A program made the position numbers and the translations under genes. Positions 33,002 to 42,989 of a stretch of 64,000 nucleotides of DNA are shown here, piece after piece. The stretch comes from Vitellaria paradoxa. Its lineage: Eukaryota > Streptophyta > Magnoliopsida > Ericales > Sapotaceae. The notes under the pieces are model-generated. The model searched no databases and had not been told where the DNA came from. It saw nothing but the letters and a program-made list of their open reading frames with translations. Location of the stretch: NCBI GenBank assembly GCA_019916065.1, contig CM034237.1, forward strand, positions 40,778,485 to 40,842,484. Reading direction: 5' to 3'. Position 1 is the first letter of the stretch, and each line of letters opens with the position of its first letter.

Positions 33002-33690
33002 TTTGAAGATAGCTTAAAATACTAATCAACTCAATGGATTTTTCTTGCCCAAAACTTGTCATCTGCTTATAATTCATGGTGTTATTTTGAAAACAGTACC
33101 GGTACTGTTTTGGATCGGTACTGTTTTCATACTGCCTAAAAAACATCAATCGATACATAACTCAAATCAACGATACGAGCTAACATCATCATATTTTTTG
33201 AAACAGTACCGGTACTGTTTTGAAGATAGCTCAAAACGCCAATCGACCCCATGGATTTCTCTTGCCCTTAAAACTCGTCATCTGCTTATAATTTAGGGTG
33301 CTGTTTTGAAAATAGTACCGATAAAACAGTACCGGTACTGTTTTGAACCGGTACTATTTTCATACTGCCTAAAAAATATCAATCGATACATAACACAAAC
33401 CAACGATACAAGCCAACATCATTATATTTTTTGAAACAGTATCGGTACTGTTTTGAAGATAGCTCAAAACGCCGATCGGCCCCATGGATTTCTCTTGCCC
33501 TTAAAACTCGTCATCTGCTTATAATTCATAGTGCTATTTTGAAAACAGTACCGGTAATGTTTTGGACCAGTATTATTTTCATACTACCTTAAAAACATCA
33601 ATCGATACATAACACAAACCAACTATACGTGCTAATATCATCATATTTTTTGAAACAGTACCGGTACTGTTTTGAAGATAGCTCAAAACA
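33002..33690. repeat. Tandem repeat, about 217-233-base unit, with ACAGTACCGGTACTGT palindromes
   Basis: TTTTGAAGATAGCT recurs at about 33002, 33218, 33451 and 33671. Each unit contains AAACAGTACCGGTACTGTTT or a one-base variant, often twice, plus CATACTGCCTAAAAAA, ATCAATCGATACATAAC and TCTTGCCC. ACAGTACCGGTACTGT is a perfect 16-base palindrome. Confidence 0.9.
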
Positions 33691-34127
33691 CCAATTGGCA
33701 AAATCAATCCATGAAGAAGATAGGCGAAATAAGCTCTATCTTCTTCATATCTTCATAACTAAAATTGTAAATAATGAAACTGAAAACAAGGAAGGAAAAA
33801 AAAAAACGGAAGAAGCATGATTCTCGATAAGCCATATTTTCACGTGATTCCTGAAATTTCTGGAAATAACTTGTGTAACTTAGTTATAGAAATAAAGGAT
33901 ATTATCGATATATTAGAAACTGTATTTAAAATAAACTTGTGGGACCCACTCAAAAGTGTGACTTAAACACAAAACTTGCTACATTAATGTGACTTTAAAG
34001 CAATACTTTTTTTTTGGTATGACTAATAGCCTTAAAAGATTATAAAGTATGACTTAAATACAATTTTCTGTTAATAATATGTCAAAACTTAACCGTTAAG
34101 ATAGGTACTTGATGGACGTACCAGATT

Positions 34128-34165
<38 letters not shown>

Positions 34166-34171
<6 letters not shown>

Positions 34172-34174
34172 AAA
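34166..34174 (+). promoter_or_regulatory. Probable TATA box of the Copia-4 LTR promoter
   Basis: TATATAAAA follows a long AT run and is about 128 bases before the ATG at 34302, leaving room for a leader of about 100 bases. The AT run (34132-34165) makes a chance TATA match easy. Confidence 0.45.
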
Positions 34175-34301
34175 CTGGTCCTCTCTCCACCCTAAGACGG
34201 TAAGCAGTTATTTTATCCATCAAGCTATCTGCTACGAAAAAGGAGGGTTAAGGAAGAGAAATCAGTTTTATCAAAGATTGAAAACAAGAAAGATCTCCAT
34301 C

Positions 34302-34320
34302 ATGTCGTATTCCGCACAAG
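34302..34320 (+). other. Candidate first gag exon of Copia-4, inside the LTR
   Basis: ATG TCG TAT TCC GCA CAA G is followed by GTATGTAAA, a strong plant splice-donor match (AAG/GTATGT). Joined to the acceptor at 35476 (TTTTGCAG/TTGTC) it leads, in the gag reading frame, into VVNLHS, one TAA, then ASAVTLFTGLNFSEWK. The implied intron is 34321-35476 and contains the LTR end and the primer site. This is inferred from sequence only; the proof would be a spliced transcript. Confidence 0.45.
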
Positions 34321-34443
34321 GTATGTAAAAAAAAAATTATTTTCTTGCTATATTTAAGTGATTATTATTATATTCAAGATCCGTATGGGAATGATGATTT
34401 AATATTAATGGTGTTGAATCCTTAAGAGTGTTGAGCTTACATG

Positions 34444-34455
34444 TGGTATCAGAGC
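34444..34455 (+). other. Copia-4 primer-binding site
   Basis: TGGTATCAGAGC, complement of the initiator tRNA-Met 3' end, two bases after CTTACA. Confidence 0.9.
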
Positions 34456-34527
34456 AACATGGTTTTGAATAAATAATAATCCTTAGATTAATGTTATGAT
34501 ACACCCATTATAAATTAGGGTTTATAA

Positions 34528-34564
<37 letters not shown>

Positions 34565-35476
34565 TCCACCGTTTTCGAATTCGATTTTGTTACGGAATTA
34601 CAATAAGAAATCAATTAAATAATGAATAAAATCCATTTCGTTGTCGTTGGTATAATATCCAATTGATTGTTTTTTCGCTTAAGCCGATTGATTTTGGATC
34701 AAGGCATTGATTTCGGTTCGGAAAATCTTCCGTCTAAATAATATTATATATTATTATTATTTTTTTTTTTTTTGTTGTGGTTCTTTCTTACGGTATGAAT
34801 TACCTGGATGGACTAAAAGTAATGGATTTTTATGTTTTGGCATTGAAGATAATATCATGCATGTTTCATTATTAATATGAACATTATGTTTTGCTCTTAA
34901 ACATAATTATTATGTTTTATGTTTTTATTTCATAATATTATGTTTATTTTATAATATTACAAACATCATGCTTCGTTTGTAATGAATTTTTTGAACTATA
35001 ATGTTACACATTGTTACGCATAAAGTATTAAATAAATAAATAAATAAAAACAATTATAACAATATTTTAGTTATATGGCGTTAAGTTAATATTAATTTGT
35101 TAGTCACCAAAGTGACCAAATTAATTAAATGTTTACAGTCATATAATTTAAAATAATAACTTGCAATGCCTATTATGTAAAGTTTATTAATTGATAGAAA
35201 TAAGGATTTACCCATAGGTAAGTCGATCTTCTATAATTAATAAATATAAAGGAAGAAAAATTGGCAATCACTCGTCTAGTACATATATGTGTCCAAAGAT
35301 GCTATATGTATTCAAGATGGTATATGTTTAATTACTTCGTTAAGTTCTATTGGCATTCAGTTATAATGATGATGATATATATATTATTGTGTTTACCCCA
35401 AAGGAAACCAATAATATATTTTATGTACTTTTGACTGAATCTGTTAATCAATGAATGTTTATATATAATTTTGCAG
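34456..35476 (+). other. Long AT-rich leader of Copia-4
   Basis: About 1 kb of noncoding, AT-rich sequence separates the primer site from gag. It has an (AT)n run at about 34531-34558, many TATG/ATTATG words, and a TTTTGCAG acceptor-like end at 35476. Composition (T-rich, many stops) is what a plant intron looks like. Confidence 0.55.
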
Positions 35477-36291
35477 TTGTCAATCTTCACTCTTAAGCTT
35501 CTGCTGTTACTTTGTTCACTGGTTTGAATTTCTCTGAATGGAAGGAACAAGTCACTTTCCACTTAGGTGCTTTGGATCTTGACTTGGCCTTGTTGGAGGA
35601 AAAGCCTACTGACCTTACTGAAAATAGTACAGAGGCTCAAAAGGCATACCATAAGGCATGGGCAAGGTCTAACATATTAAGTTTAAACTTCATGTGTCTG
35701 ACAATTGCCAGCAACATTAAGTCTACTCTTCCAACAACTGAAAATCAGAATGCTAAAGATTTTCTTAAGCTTGTGGAAGATAAGTTCCGTTCCGTCGATA
35801 AGTCACTTGCAGGGACACTTATGGCTAAACTCATGACCATGAAGTTTGATGGGTCAAAGAGTATGCAGCAACATATCCTTGATATGACTGATATTGCAGC
35901 AAAGCTTAAGGTCTTGGGAATGGTTGTGGAGGACTCCTTCTTAGTGCAATTCATCATTAATTCGCTACCTACTGAATATGGACCGTTTTATATGAACTAT
36001 AACACAATGAAGGATAAGTGGAATGTCAATGAACTGTCTAATATGCTTATTCAGGAGGAAGCGAGATTGAAAAAACAAGGAGTTCATTCCATCAACTTAG
36101 TGGGTCAAGGAGCTGGAAAAAAACTCAAACCAAAGGCCAAGAAATTTAAGAAGAAAGGATATGCTAAAGCATGACAGAATGCTGATGATGAAAAGAAGGG
36201 ACCAAAGGTAGATAAATGTCACTTCTGTAAGAAGGAAGGACATTATCAAAAAGATTGTTCCAAACGTAAGGCTTGGTTCGGAAAGAAAGGT
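35477..36291 (+). pseudogene. Copia-4 gag with zinc knuckle
   Basis: Open from about 35491 to a TGA at 36172-36174. It shows the gag domain (GLNFSEWKEQVTFHLGALDL, LCLTIASNIK-type text, TMKFDGSKSMQQHILDMTDI, FIINSLPTEYGPFYMNYNTM) and a lysine-rich end (KKLKPKAKKFKKKGYAK). In the same frame past the stop come QNADDEKKG and the zinc knuckle CHFCKKEGHYQKDC (36217-36258). No ATG starts the frame near 35490, which is one reason to suspect a spliced first exon. Confidence 0.85.
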
Positions 36292-36830
36292 ATACATTAT
36301 GTTTCTGTACGCTTTGAATCAAATTTATCTGAAGTTCCTTCTAATACTTGGTGGTTTGATTCTGGCGCCACTACTCATGTATCTAATATTATGCAGGGAT
36401 TCCTTACAATCCAAACTATAAGCCCAACTAACAACTTTCTGTTTATAGGGAACCGAATGAAGGCCCCGATTGAAGGCGTAGGGACTTACAGGCTTACATT
36501 AGATACTAGTCATCACTTGGATCTAATAAATACTCTCTATGTACTTTCAATTTCTAGAAATTTAGTTTCTATTTCTAGACTTGATGTTAGTGGATATACT
36601 TTTAAGGTTGGACATGGTTGTTTTAATTTATATAAGGATGATTTTTTCATTGGTAATGCAATGCTTGTGGATGGTTTATATAAATTGAAACTTGATGATA
36701 TCTTTTCTGAATCTCTATTTATTGTTAATCATAATATTGGAATGAAATGTAGTTTGGCGAATGAAAACGCAGCTTACTTGTGGCATAGACGTTTGGGTCA
36801 CATATCCAAAGAAGATTAGTAAAGAACGAG
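36292..36830 (+). pseudogene. Copia-4 protease and pre-integrase
   Basis: The protease motif WWFDSGATTHVS is near 36350-36385. The chain continues as GVGTYRLTLDTSHHLDLI, SRNLVSISRLDVSGYTF and the pre-integrase LWHRRLGHISKED. One base is missing after GAA GAT at about 36817, making TAG TAA. The text downstream (KNEILQNLDFTD) continues in another frame. Confidence 0.85.
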
Positions 36831-37630
36831 ATTTTACAGAATCTAGATTTTACTGATCTTGGTTTATGTGTGGATTGCATTAAGGGTAAGCAAACCACAC
36901 ATAATAAGAAAGGAGCCACAAAAAGCAACCAGCTTCTTGAGTTAATACACACTGACATATGTGGACCTTTTGACACTCCATCTTTTAATGGAGAAAAGTA
37001 CTTCATTACCTTCATGGATGATTTTTCACGTTATGGCAATATCTATTTGCTGCATGAAAAATCTCAAGCTGTAAATAACCTTGAGGTGTTTGTAAAGGAA
37101 GTTGAGAGGCAATTAGATAGAAAAGTGAAAATAATAAGGTCTGATAGAGGTGGTGAATATTACGGAAAGTATGATAAATCTGGACAGTGTCCCGGTCCGT
37201 TTGCAAAATTCCTTCAGAATCAGGGCATATGTGCATAATACACTATGCCAGGCACACCTCAACAATGTGTAGCAGAAAGGTAAAATAGAACATTAATGGA
37301 TATGGTTAGGAGTATGATGAGTAATTCTACGTTACCTAAAAGTTTGTGGATGTATGCACTTCAAACTGCTGTGTATCTACTAAACAGGGTTCTTAGTAAA
37401 GCAGTTCCTAAAACTCCTTTTGAGTTTTGGACTGGAAGGAAACCTAGTTTGAGACACCTGCATGTTTGGGGTTGTCCTGCGGAAGCACGGGTTTATAATC
37501 CACATGAAAAGAAATTGGATTCTTGAATAGTTAGTGGATACTTTATTGGTTATCTAGAGAAATCCAAAGGGTATAGGTTTTACTGTCCAAACCATAGTTC
37601 TAGAATTGTAGAGACAGCCAATGCCAAATT
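36831..37630 (+). pseudogene. Copia-4 integrase
   Basis: CVDCIKGKQ ends the zinc-binding part. The DDE core shows HTDICGPF, RSDRGGEY and AER, so all three catalytic residues are recognisable. The later text ([38 protein letters not shown]) is the usual Copia integrase end. Stops: TAA at 37236-37238 (expected Gln), TAA at 37281-37283, TGA at 37524-37526 (expected Arg). Confidence 0.85.
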
Positions 37631-38419
37631 TTTAGAGAATGGTGAGGTTAGTGGGAGTACTAAAAATAGAGTTGTGGATATTAATGAAATAAGGGTAAAT
37701 GTTCCATTACCCCTAAATGTTCCTAAATCCACAATCACGCCAAATGTTATTCCTGTAATAGAAGAACAAAATAATCAAGAACAACATTTGGATAATGAAG
37801 TAGTATCCCATGAAGAACCTAACTTACCACCAGATAATGTAAATGAACCAGTTGGAATAGCTTTAAATAAACCTCTAAGGGTTAGAAAGTCAGTTATCTC
37901 TGATGATTATGTGGTTTATTTGCAAGAGCCTAAATTTGATTGTGTCATTGATAATGATCCTGTTTCGTTTTCACAATCTATAGAAAGTGATGAGTCTGAA
38001 AAATGGATTGATGCTATGAAAGAGGAGTTGAAATCAATGGTTCAAAACAATGTCTGGGATCTTGTAGACTTGCCAGAAGGTTCTAAACGAGTTGGGTGTA
38101 AATGGGTCTTTAAGACCAAGCGTGACTCAAAAGGCAATGTTGAATGATATAAAGCTAGACTTGTTACCAAAGGTTATACTTAGAAAAATGGCATTGCTTA
38201 TAAAGAGACTTTTCACCCGTCTCAAAGAAAGATTCATTGAGAATAATTTTGACTTTAGTGGCTTATTTTGATTTAGAGTTATACTAAATGGATGTGAAAA
38301 CAGCCTTTCTAAATGGGGATCTTGAAAAGGAAGTTTATATGGATCAACCTGAAGGTTTTTCCATAGAGGGAAAAGAAAGTATGGTGTGTAAATTGAAGAA
38401 ATCAATATATGGACTTAAA
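37631..38419 (+). pseudogene. Copia-4 linker and first part of reverse transcriptase
   Basis: An acidic, proline-containing linker is followed by RT blocks: [64 protein letters not shown] and [13 protein letters not shown]. There are a TGA at 38145-38147 (expected Arg), a TAG at 38181-38183 (expected Gln) and small indels around 38190-38285. The RT active-site half is absent because the element ends here. Confidence 0.85.
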
Positions 38420-39182
38420 TAATCTTCAAACGAAAGGTGGGTTGTTCTTTCAACTCCTCATACTTGAAGAAAAACACCTCCTGAGGCTTCTCCGAACTTG
38501 CCTTCCAATAACCCAGCACATGATCCCAATAGGGTCCATAGTGGGTCACTCCCCTACAAAACTTATCAAAGGCTTCTTCAAGTGAAAGGGATCCACGGTT
38601 CGGAGGTCTCACCTTGTTTGCGAAGTGCCAAAGAGAAACAAAAGTGTCCTTGGGGTTCCTGCACAGATAAACTATCTTACACGATGAAGTACATTTGACA
38701 GATTCTGGCAAGCACGAGTAGGGTAAATGCGACGCAAAGAGTCTTGGATTTGTAAAATGATGAGTGTCAGACGAAGAAACCGCTTTATCATGAGGATAGA
38801 GCTCAATGAAGGGCACAAGATCATGAGGATTGTTTGAAAGTAATGGGTGTTGGTTGTTGTTGGTATGACCAGGTGGATAACGTGCGCGGTTCACTAATGA
38901 AAAGAGAAGGGCCTTGAGCCATGTGGTACCTGATTTTGGTGGGGTGACTAGAAGAATATCAGTTTTTTGAGGTTGGAAGTGCTGTTGGCATGCGAGTAAT
39001 CCTTGCAAGATCCGGGACGGGAACCAAAAACCTTGGAACTGATATAAATCAAGCGCAATCCAGCCATTTGCCCTGGGTCGGGAAGCCAATAAATCCCGTA
39101 ATTCTTCAGTCAAATCACCTTCCTTGAGATCGAAGGGAGAAGAATGCAGAGGTTGGGACGTTGGAACGGAGTTGATGGACAT
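38420..39182 (-). pseudogene. SOT4: 3'-truncated cytosolic sulfotransferase
   Basis: From the ATG at 39182 the frame is open for about 252 family residues: PKSGTTWLKALLF, the FASHLPY His, RNPKDTFVSLWHFANKV, YGPYWDHVLGYWKA and EELKEQPTFRL. Then Copia-4 sequence begins and the frame stops after two foreign codons at 38415. Both main PAPS contacts of the N-terminal half remain, but the last quarter, with GxxGDWKN, is missing, so activity is unlikely. It is the closest relative of SOT2 in the window, even in the 5' flank, and shows that SOT2 lacks one base. The opening is the genuine ATG shared with SOT2 (MSINSVPTSQPLHSS). Confidence 0.88.
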
Positions 39183-40109
39183 TGCAGCTTTCTGATACCT
39201 AATTATTAGGAATACGGTTGATATGTATGTAGCCTAAGGCTTCGTTTGGCTAATATATATATATATATATATAATTTGCTTTTAAAGAATTTAAAAAAAT
39301 ACTAGAAGTTCTAAATGTATTAAAAAATTTTAAATATTTTAAAAAATTTTTAATATTTTTCACTATTTTTTTAGAACTCCCAATAGTCTCTTATATGGTT
39401 CTTGCCATTATATTTTAAATAAATTACACATATCTCCTGCAAATATTAAACTAATTACATACGGATACTTTCAACCTTTAAAATTTATATAAACTCCTTA
39501 TTCTTAAAAACTACTAACACCCGACCTCCTGCCACTAAGTTTCTATTACTCTGCTACGATTCCGTTCAAGTTTTATAAAATGATAAATATCATCTAAAAT
39601 TTTTAATTCAATTTATCATTTTTATTCTTTTATTTTTCTCAACTACTGCCGTCGACTATCAACCTTATCTCCCAAAAATATGCCGTCGCCGTTGCCGCTG
39701 TCCATTCTTAGCCCTCCCCGGTTAAAAAGTGTGTTTAATTGATAAAAAATTAAACAAAAAATATAATAAAAGTAAAAAATGTGACATAAAAATAACATGT
39801 GAAATAATTTAATTAAAAAAATATAAAAATTAATTAAAATAAATAAATTTTAATAACTTTTAATCCCACCGAATAAAACTTTTAACTGCGCAACTTTTCA
39901 AAAATCCACCAAATCCAAATAAATCTTCCTTCAGAATTAATTGTCAAACTCATCGGCAATCCATCAAATCCAAAGGAGTCAATTCTTAATTACCAAAAAA
40001 AAAAAAAAACAAATCCAAAGGAGTCATCCTCAAGATTTAACTGCCAAAGTCAAATCCGTCAAAACCCCTCTCACATCTTTTTGATTGAATAAATGGCAAC
40101 AGGCTAATA

Positions 40110-40412
40110 TAAAGTGTATTTAAAATGATAAAAAAATAAGATAAAATAAAATAAAATGAGATAAGTCGTGAGTTTGTAATTCATGTAGTAAGATAGAAAG
40201 TAAATAATTTGAAAATTTTTTATCTTTTTTAAAATTTTTTTTCATTCCAAACGAAGTCATATTTATATATTAACTTTGTTTGGAGGTTAAAAAATTTAAA
40301 AATAAAAAAATTACTAAAAAATTTAAAAAATTATTTATTTTTATTTTATGTATAAATTACAAATTTAATTACTATTTATTTCATTTTTTACCACTTTAAA
40401 TGTACCTATTGA
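40110..40412. repeat. MITE-like family M1, copies 5 and 6 in inverted orientation
   Basis: 40110-40250 is in minus orientation (AAAGTGTATTTAAAATGATA... ending ATTCCAAACGAAGTCA) and 40268-40412 is in plus orientation (TTAACTTTGTTTGGAGGTTA ... TTTACCACTTTAAATGTACC). Only the plus copy has an equivalent in block A, so the minus copy arrived later. Confidence 0.55.
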
Positions 40413-40599
40413 TGTGATAAACTTAAAGGAGAAAGTATAAAAAATTGGTAAATTTGAAAACACACTAATTTAATGAAAAGTTTTCTAAATAAAAAATTGT
40501 GAAACAAATTTTGAACCGTAAAATTTACAATATATACACATTTATATACCGAAATATATATATCTACACATACTTAAATACATACACGCACATTGATTC

Positions 40600-40860
40600 G
40601 TTGCCGGCCAAACCCCCGGCGGGTATTTTTCACTTACCTCCGCCGCATGTTGCAAATCTTGACATCGTCGTTCGCTACTTCCTCGTCTAGGGTTTTGATT
40701 GCAGGAATGGAAGGGGTCATCATAGAGGGCTCAGGCAAGGAGCTTAGAGACTTGACGAAGCGACACGAATTGAAGTAGTCCGATGGAACCTTGATCTCTA
40801 CTCTTTATTATGCTCTTCTTTTTGTTGGTAATTGGAGCGATTGAGGCTGCGGCGATGGAA
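40600..40860 (+). other. Exon-like fragment, copy B
   Basis: Duplicate of 15280-15500. From the ATG at 40707 it reads MEGVIIEGSGKELRDLTKRH, then ELK and TAG at 40776-40778 where copy A has a Lys codon. Beyond the stop the same frame continues as SDGTLISTLYYALLFVG. Family unknown. Confidence 0.4.
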
Positions 40861-42420
40861 CATTTTTTTTTGCTACCAAATTTTTGGGCGTCGATTTTTT
40901 CACCAGACGATCTGTACCTTTTCCGTTAGTTTGATTTTTCTTCTCTCTTTTTAGGGGTGTTAGGTCGAGGGAAATCATAGAAATGGGTTTAGGGTTTACT
41001 AGAGATGATAACAGTGGAGATCCACTAAAACAAAAATTGAGCAGGAAGTTAAAAATATAAAAATAATCTCAATCATTGAATGAAATAAAAATAATTCTTA
41101 ACCGTTTGATCTTAATTTATCAGAAGGATATTTTTAAAAATTCCTATTTTATTATATAGATAAAAATTAATAATTCAGAGAATACAAAATTAAAAGTATG
41201 TCTAGAATTCTAAACAAATCCATTAAAATTAGAGAGATAGACAAATATATATATAAAGACAATGAAAGAGTACAAGAACACAAAATTAAAAAGGTAAAAA
41301 GATTATTAAGTTTTACGTACGTAGATATGTAGTCTTAATCTTTACTTTAACTTTTTTCTTTTTTTTTTTAAAGATTTTAAGACTACTAATTTATTTTTAA
41401 TTTTTAAATATATTTGGACTATGGGCTCAATGTTATATTAGGCTATATATAATTATGTTAGAATATTATATACTATTACTATTAAAAAATTTTAGACCAA
41501 AATTTTGCCTGAGCTACAATCCACCTTAACCATAGCGTGGCTTCGCTTGTGCTCCATCGTTCAAGTTAGCACCAAGAAAAGTCTTAGAAACTTAAGAGAG
41601 ACAGAGAGAAAGAGCCCCTTATCATACATGTCTTAAATACTGGTGATGACGTAATCATTGAAGTTCATAAAAAGTGACTTTTTGTGAGATATTCTTATGA
41701 TATTGTCCCCATAATGCACTACAGTAGACTAAGTAATTATATATATTAGCTAGCAAATTATATGATTCCAAGTTGATTGGAGTATAATTTATAACATGGG
41801 TGATATTTTTATAGTCAAACACGTGATAAACAATTTTATATCCCTATAGTCTTGATCTCGTATTTAGTCGAGGTTACTCACAATACCCAAGATGAGTTTT
41901 TTCTCCCATTTTTAAGTTTTACCTTTCTCACATATCACAAATGCTAATGTGTTACTATTCTTTTGTAATTATTTCAAAATTGACGGTTTTAATTTGAATT
42001 AAAATTATCTACGCATGCACATCATCAACGATTCAACTAGCCCTCTCCTTTTGGGAGTCATAACTAGTGTGGCCTTGAAGTTCAAGTTCTTGTAAAATTT
42101 TAGGAGATCTCCATCCATCACACTACATGAGATTGTCTTTTTCTCCTCATCGACTGCCTCCATATCAGCTTCCCTTTGTGTGTATAGAGAGCATATTTTG
42201 TAATATTCGTATTATTTACTAATAAATTAAAAAAAAATTAGGAGTCAAATCAACAGAATTAATATTGAATGATAATCACTTTCCACAACGAAAGAAATAA
42301 AAACAAGTTTGACACTACACAAGACAGTCACTAGAAACAACTAGGCATAAGGGATCAACGAAACAACATAAACCTTTATTGAATTTAGACCAAAAACAAC
42401 CATACAACCAACTAATCAAT

Positions 42421-42989
42421 CTAAAGTCTTAGTCCAAATTCAACCAATTTTTGTCTAATAATGATTTGATCAAGTTGATCTGCCATCTCAATCGTGAGAT
42501 AATGTTTTCAGTCTCTGACCTTACCACGCCGGAAGAAGGCTTTGTCCTCAATTCCCAGTGTGAATTTCCCAATCTTATTGATCTCCATATTGGTCATATT
42601 ACCAAAACTACACAGCACAACGGTCTCATCTAAAACCCCAGATGCCTCTCCCTGTAGAGAAAACGGGTAACCCAAAAACTCAACTAATCTCCTCAAATGA
42701 AAAAAGGGTTGTTCCTTCATCTCCTCATACTTCAAGAAAAATATCCTCCGAGGGTTCTCCAAACTTTGCTTCCAATAACCTAACACATGATCCCAAAAGG
42801 ACTCGTAGGGGCTTACTCCCTTGCCAAACATGTCAAAGGCCTCTTCAAGTGAAAGGGTTCCGATGTTTGGAGATCTCACCTTGTTTGCAAAGTGCCAAAG
42901 AGAAACGAAAGTGTCCTTTGGGGTTTCTGCATAGATAAATGATCTTACAAGATAAACTTTTGACAGATTCCAGTAAGCATGAGTAGTCA
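42421..42989 (-). pseudogene. SOT5, C-terminal half
   Basis: Minus-strand sulfotransferase from the RNPKD region to the end. It has TPKDTFVSLWHFANKV, SPYESFWDHVLGYWK, FHLRRLVEFLGYPFS, GIEDKAFFRRGKVRD, then TGA in place of the conserved Trp of GDWKN, and KHYLTIEMADQLDQ...EFGLRL to the TAG at 42421-42423. One extra T near 42917 shifts the frame just before TPKDTF. Upstream (to the right) homology stops at 42990, where minus-strand Copia sequence begins. Confidence 0.87.

Larger units (their letters stand above)
32516..34070. mobile_element. Mutator-like non-autonomous element inside the Copia-4 LTR
   Basis: TTAATAATA occurs at 32507-32515 and 34071-34079, a 9-base direct repeat of the size Mutator-like elements make. 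Inside, the left end (GTCACTATTTTTGGACTTAT, AAGTCATACCCAAAAAA, AAGTCACA) resembles the reverse complement of the right end (GTCATACTTTATAATC, AGTCATACCAAAAAA, AAAGTCACA), giving imperfect inverted ends of about 80 bases. There is no transposase. The interior is mostly tandem repeats. The word is AT-rich, so chance is possible. Confidence 0.5.
32431..34441 (+). repeat. Copia-4 5' LTR, interrupted
   Basis: The start TGTAAG (32431) and end CTTACA (34436-34441) are inverted repeats of the TG...CA type, and a tRNA-Met primer site follows after two bases. The span is 2011 bases, but 32516-34070 looks like an inserted DNA element with a 9-bp duplication. Removing it and one duplication copy leaves about 447 bases, a normal Copia LTR length. 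There is no second LTR to confirm the borders. Confidence 0.6.
32431..38419 (+). mobile_element. Copia-4: 5' portion of a second-lineage Copia element, fused to SOT4
   Basis: The element has a 5' LTR (split by another insertion), a primer-binding site, a long leader, gag with zinc knuckle, protease, integrase, and RT up to the words KKSIYGLK. It ends abruptly at about 38419 in SOT4; the rest of the RT, RNase H and the 3' LTR are missing. Its gag (FSEWKEQVTFHL, SLAGTLMAKLMTMKFDG, NYNTMKDKWNVNEL) differs clearly from that of Copia-1 and Copia-2, so it is another Copia lineage. It carries at least seven stops or frameshifts. Confidence 0.85.
39183..42420. repeat. Block B spacer between SOT4 and SOT5
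   Basis: Noncoding copy of the block A spacer. 39183-39285 matches the SOT2 5' flank, 39310-40990 matches 14340-15730, 41005-41247 matches 17262-17484, and 41248-42420 matches 19095-20287. It lacks the Helitron-like insert and about 1.5 kb found in block A. Two M1 copies lie head to head at 40110-40412. Confidence 0.72.

Noticed and set aside
33002..33690. CRISPR array
   Set aside because: The units are 217-233 bases with diverged copies and no spacer pattern, in a plant genome; it is a tandem repeat.
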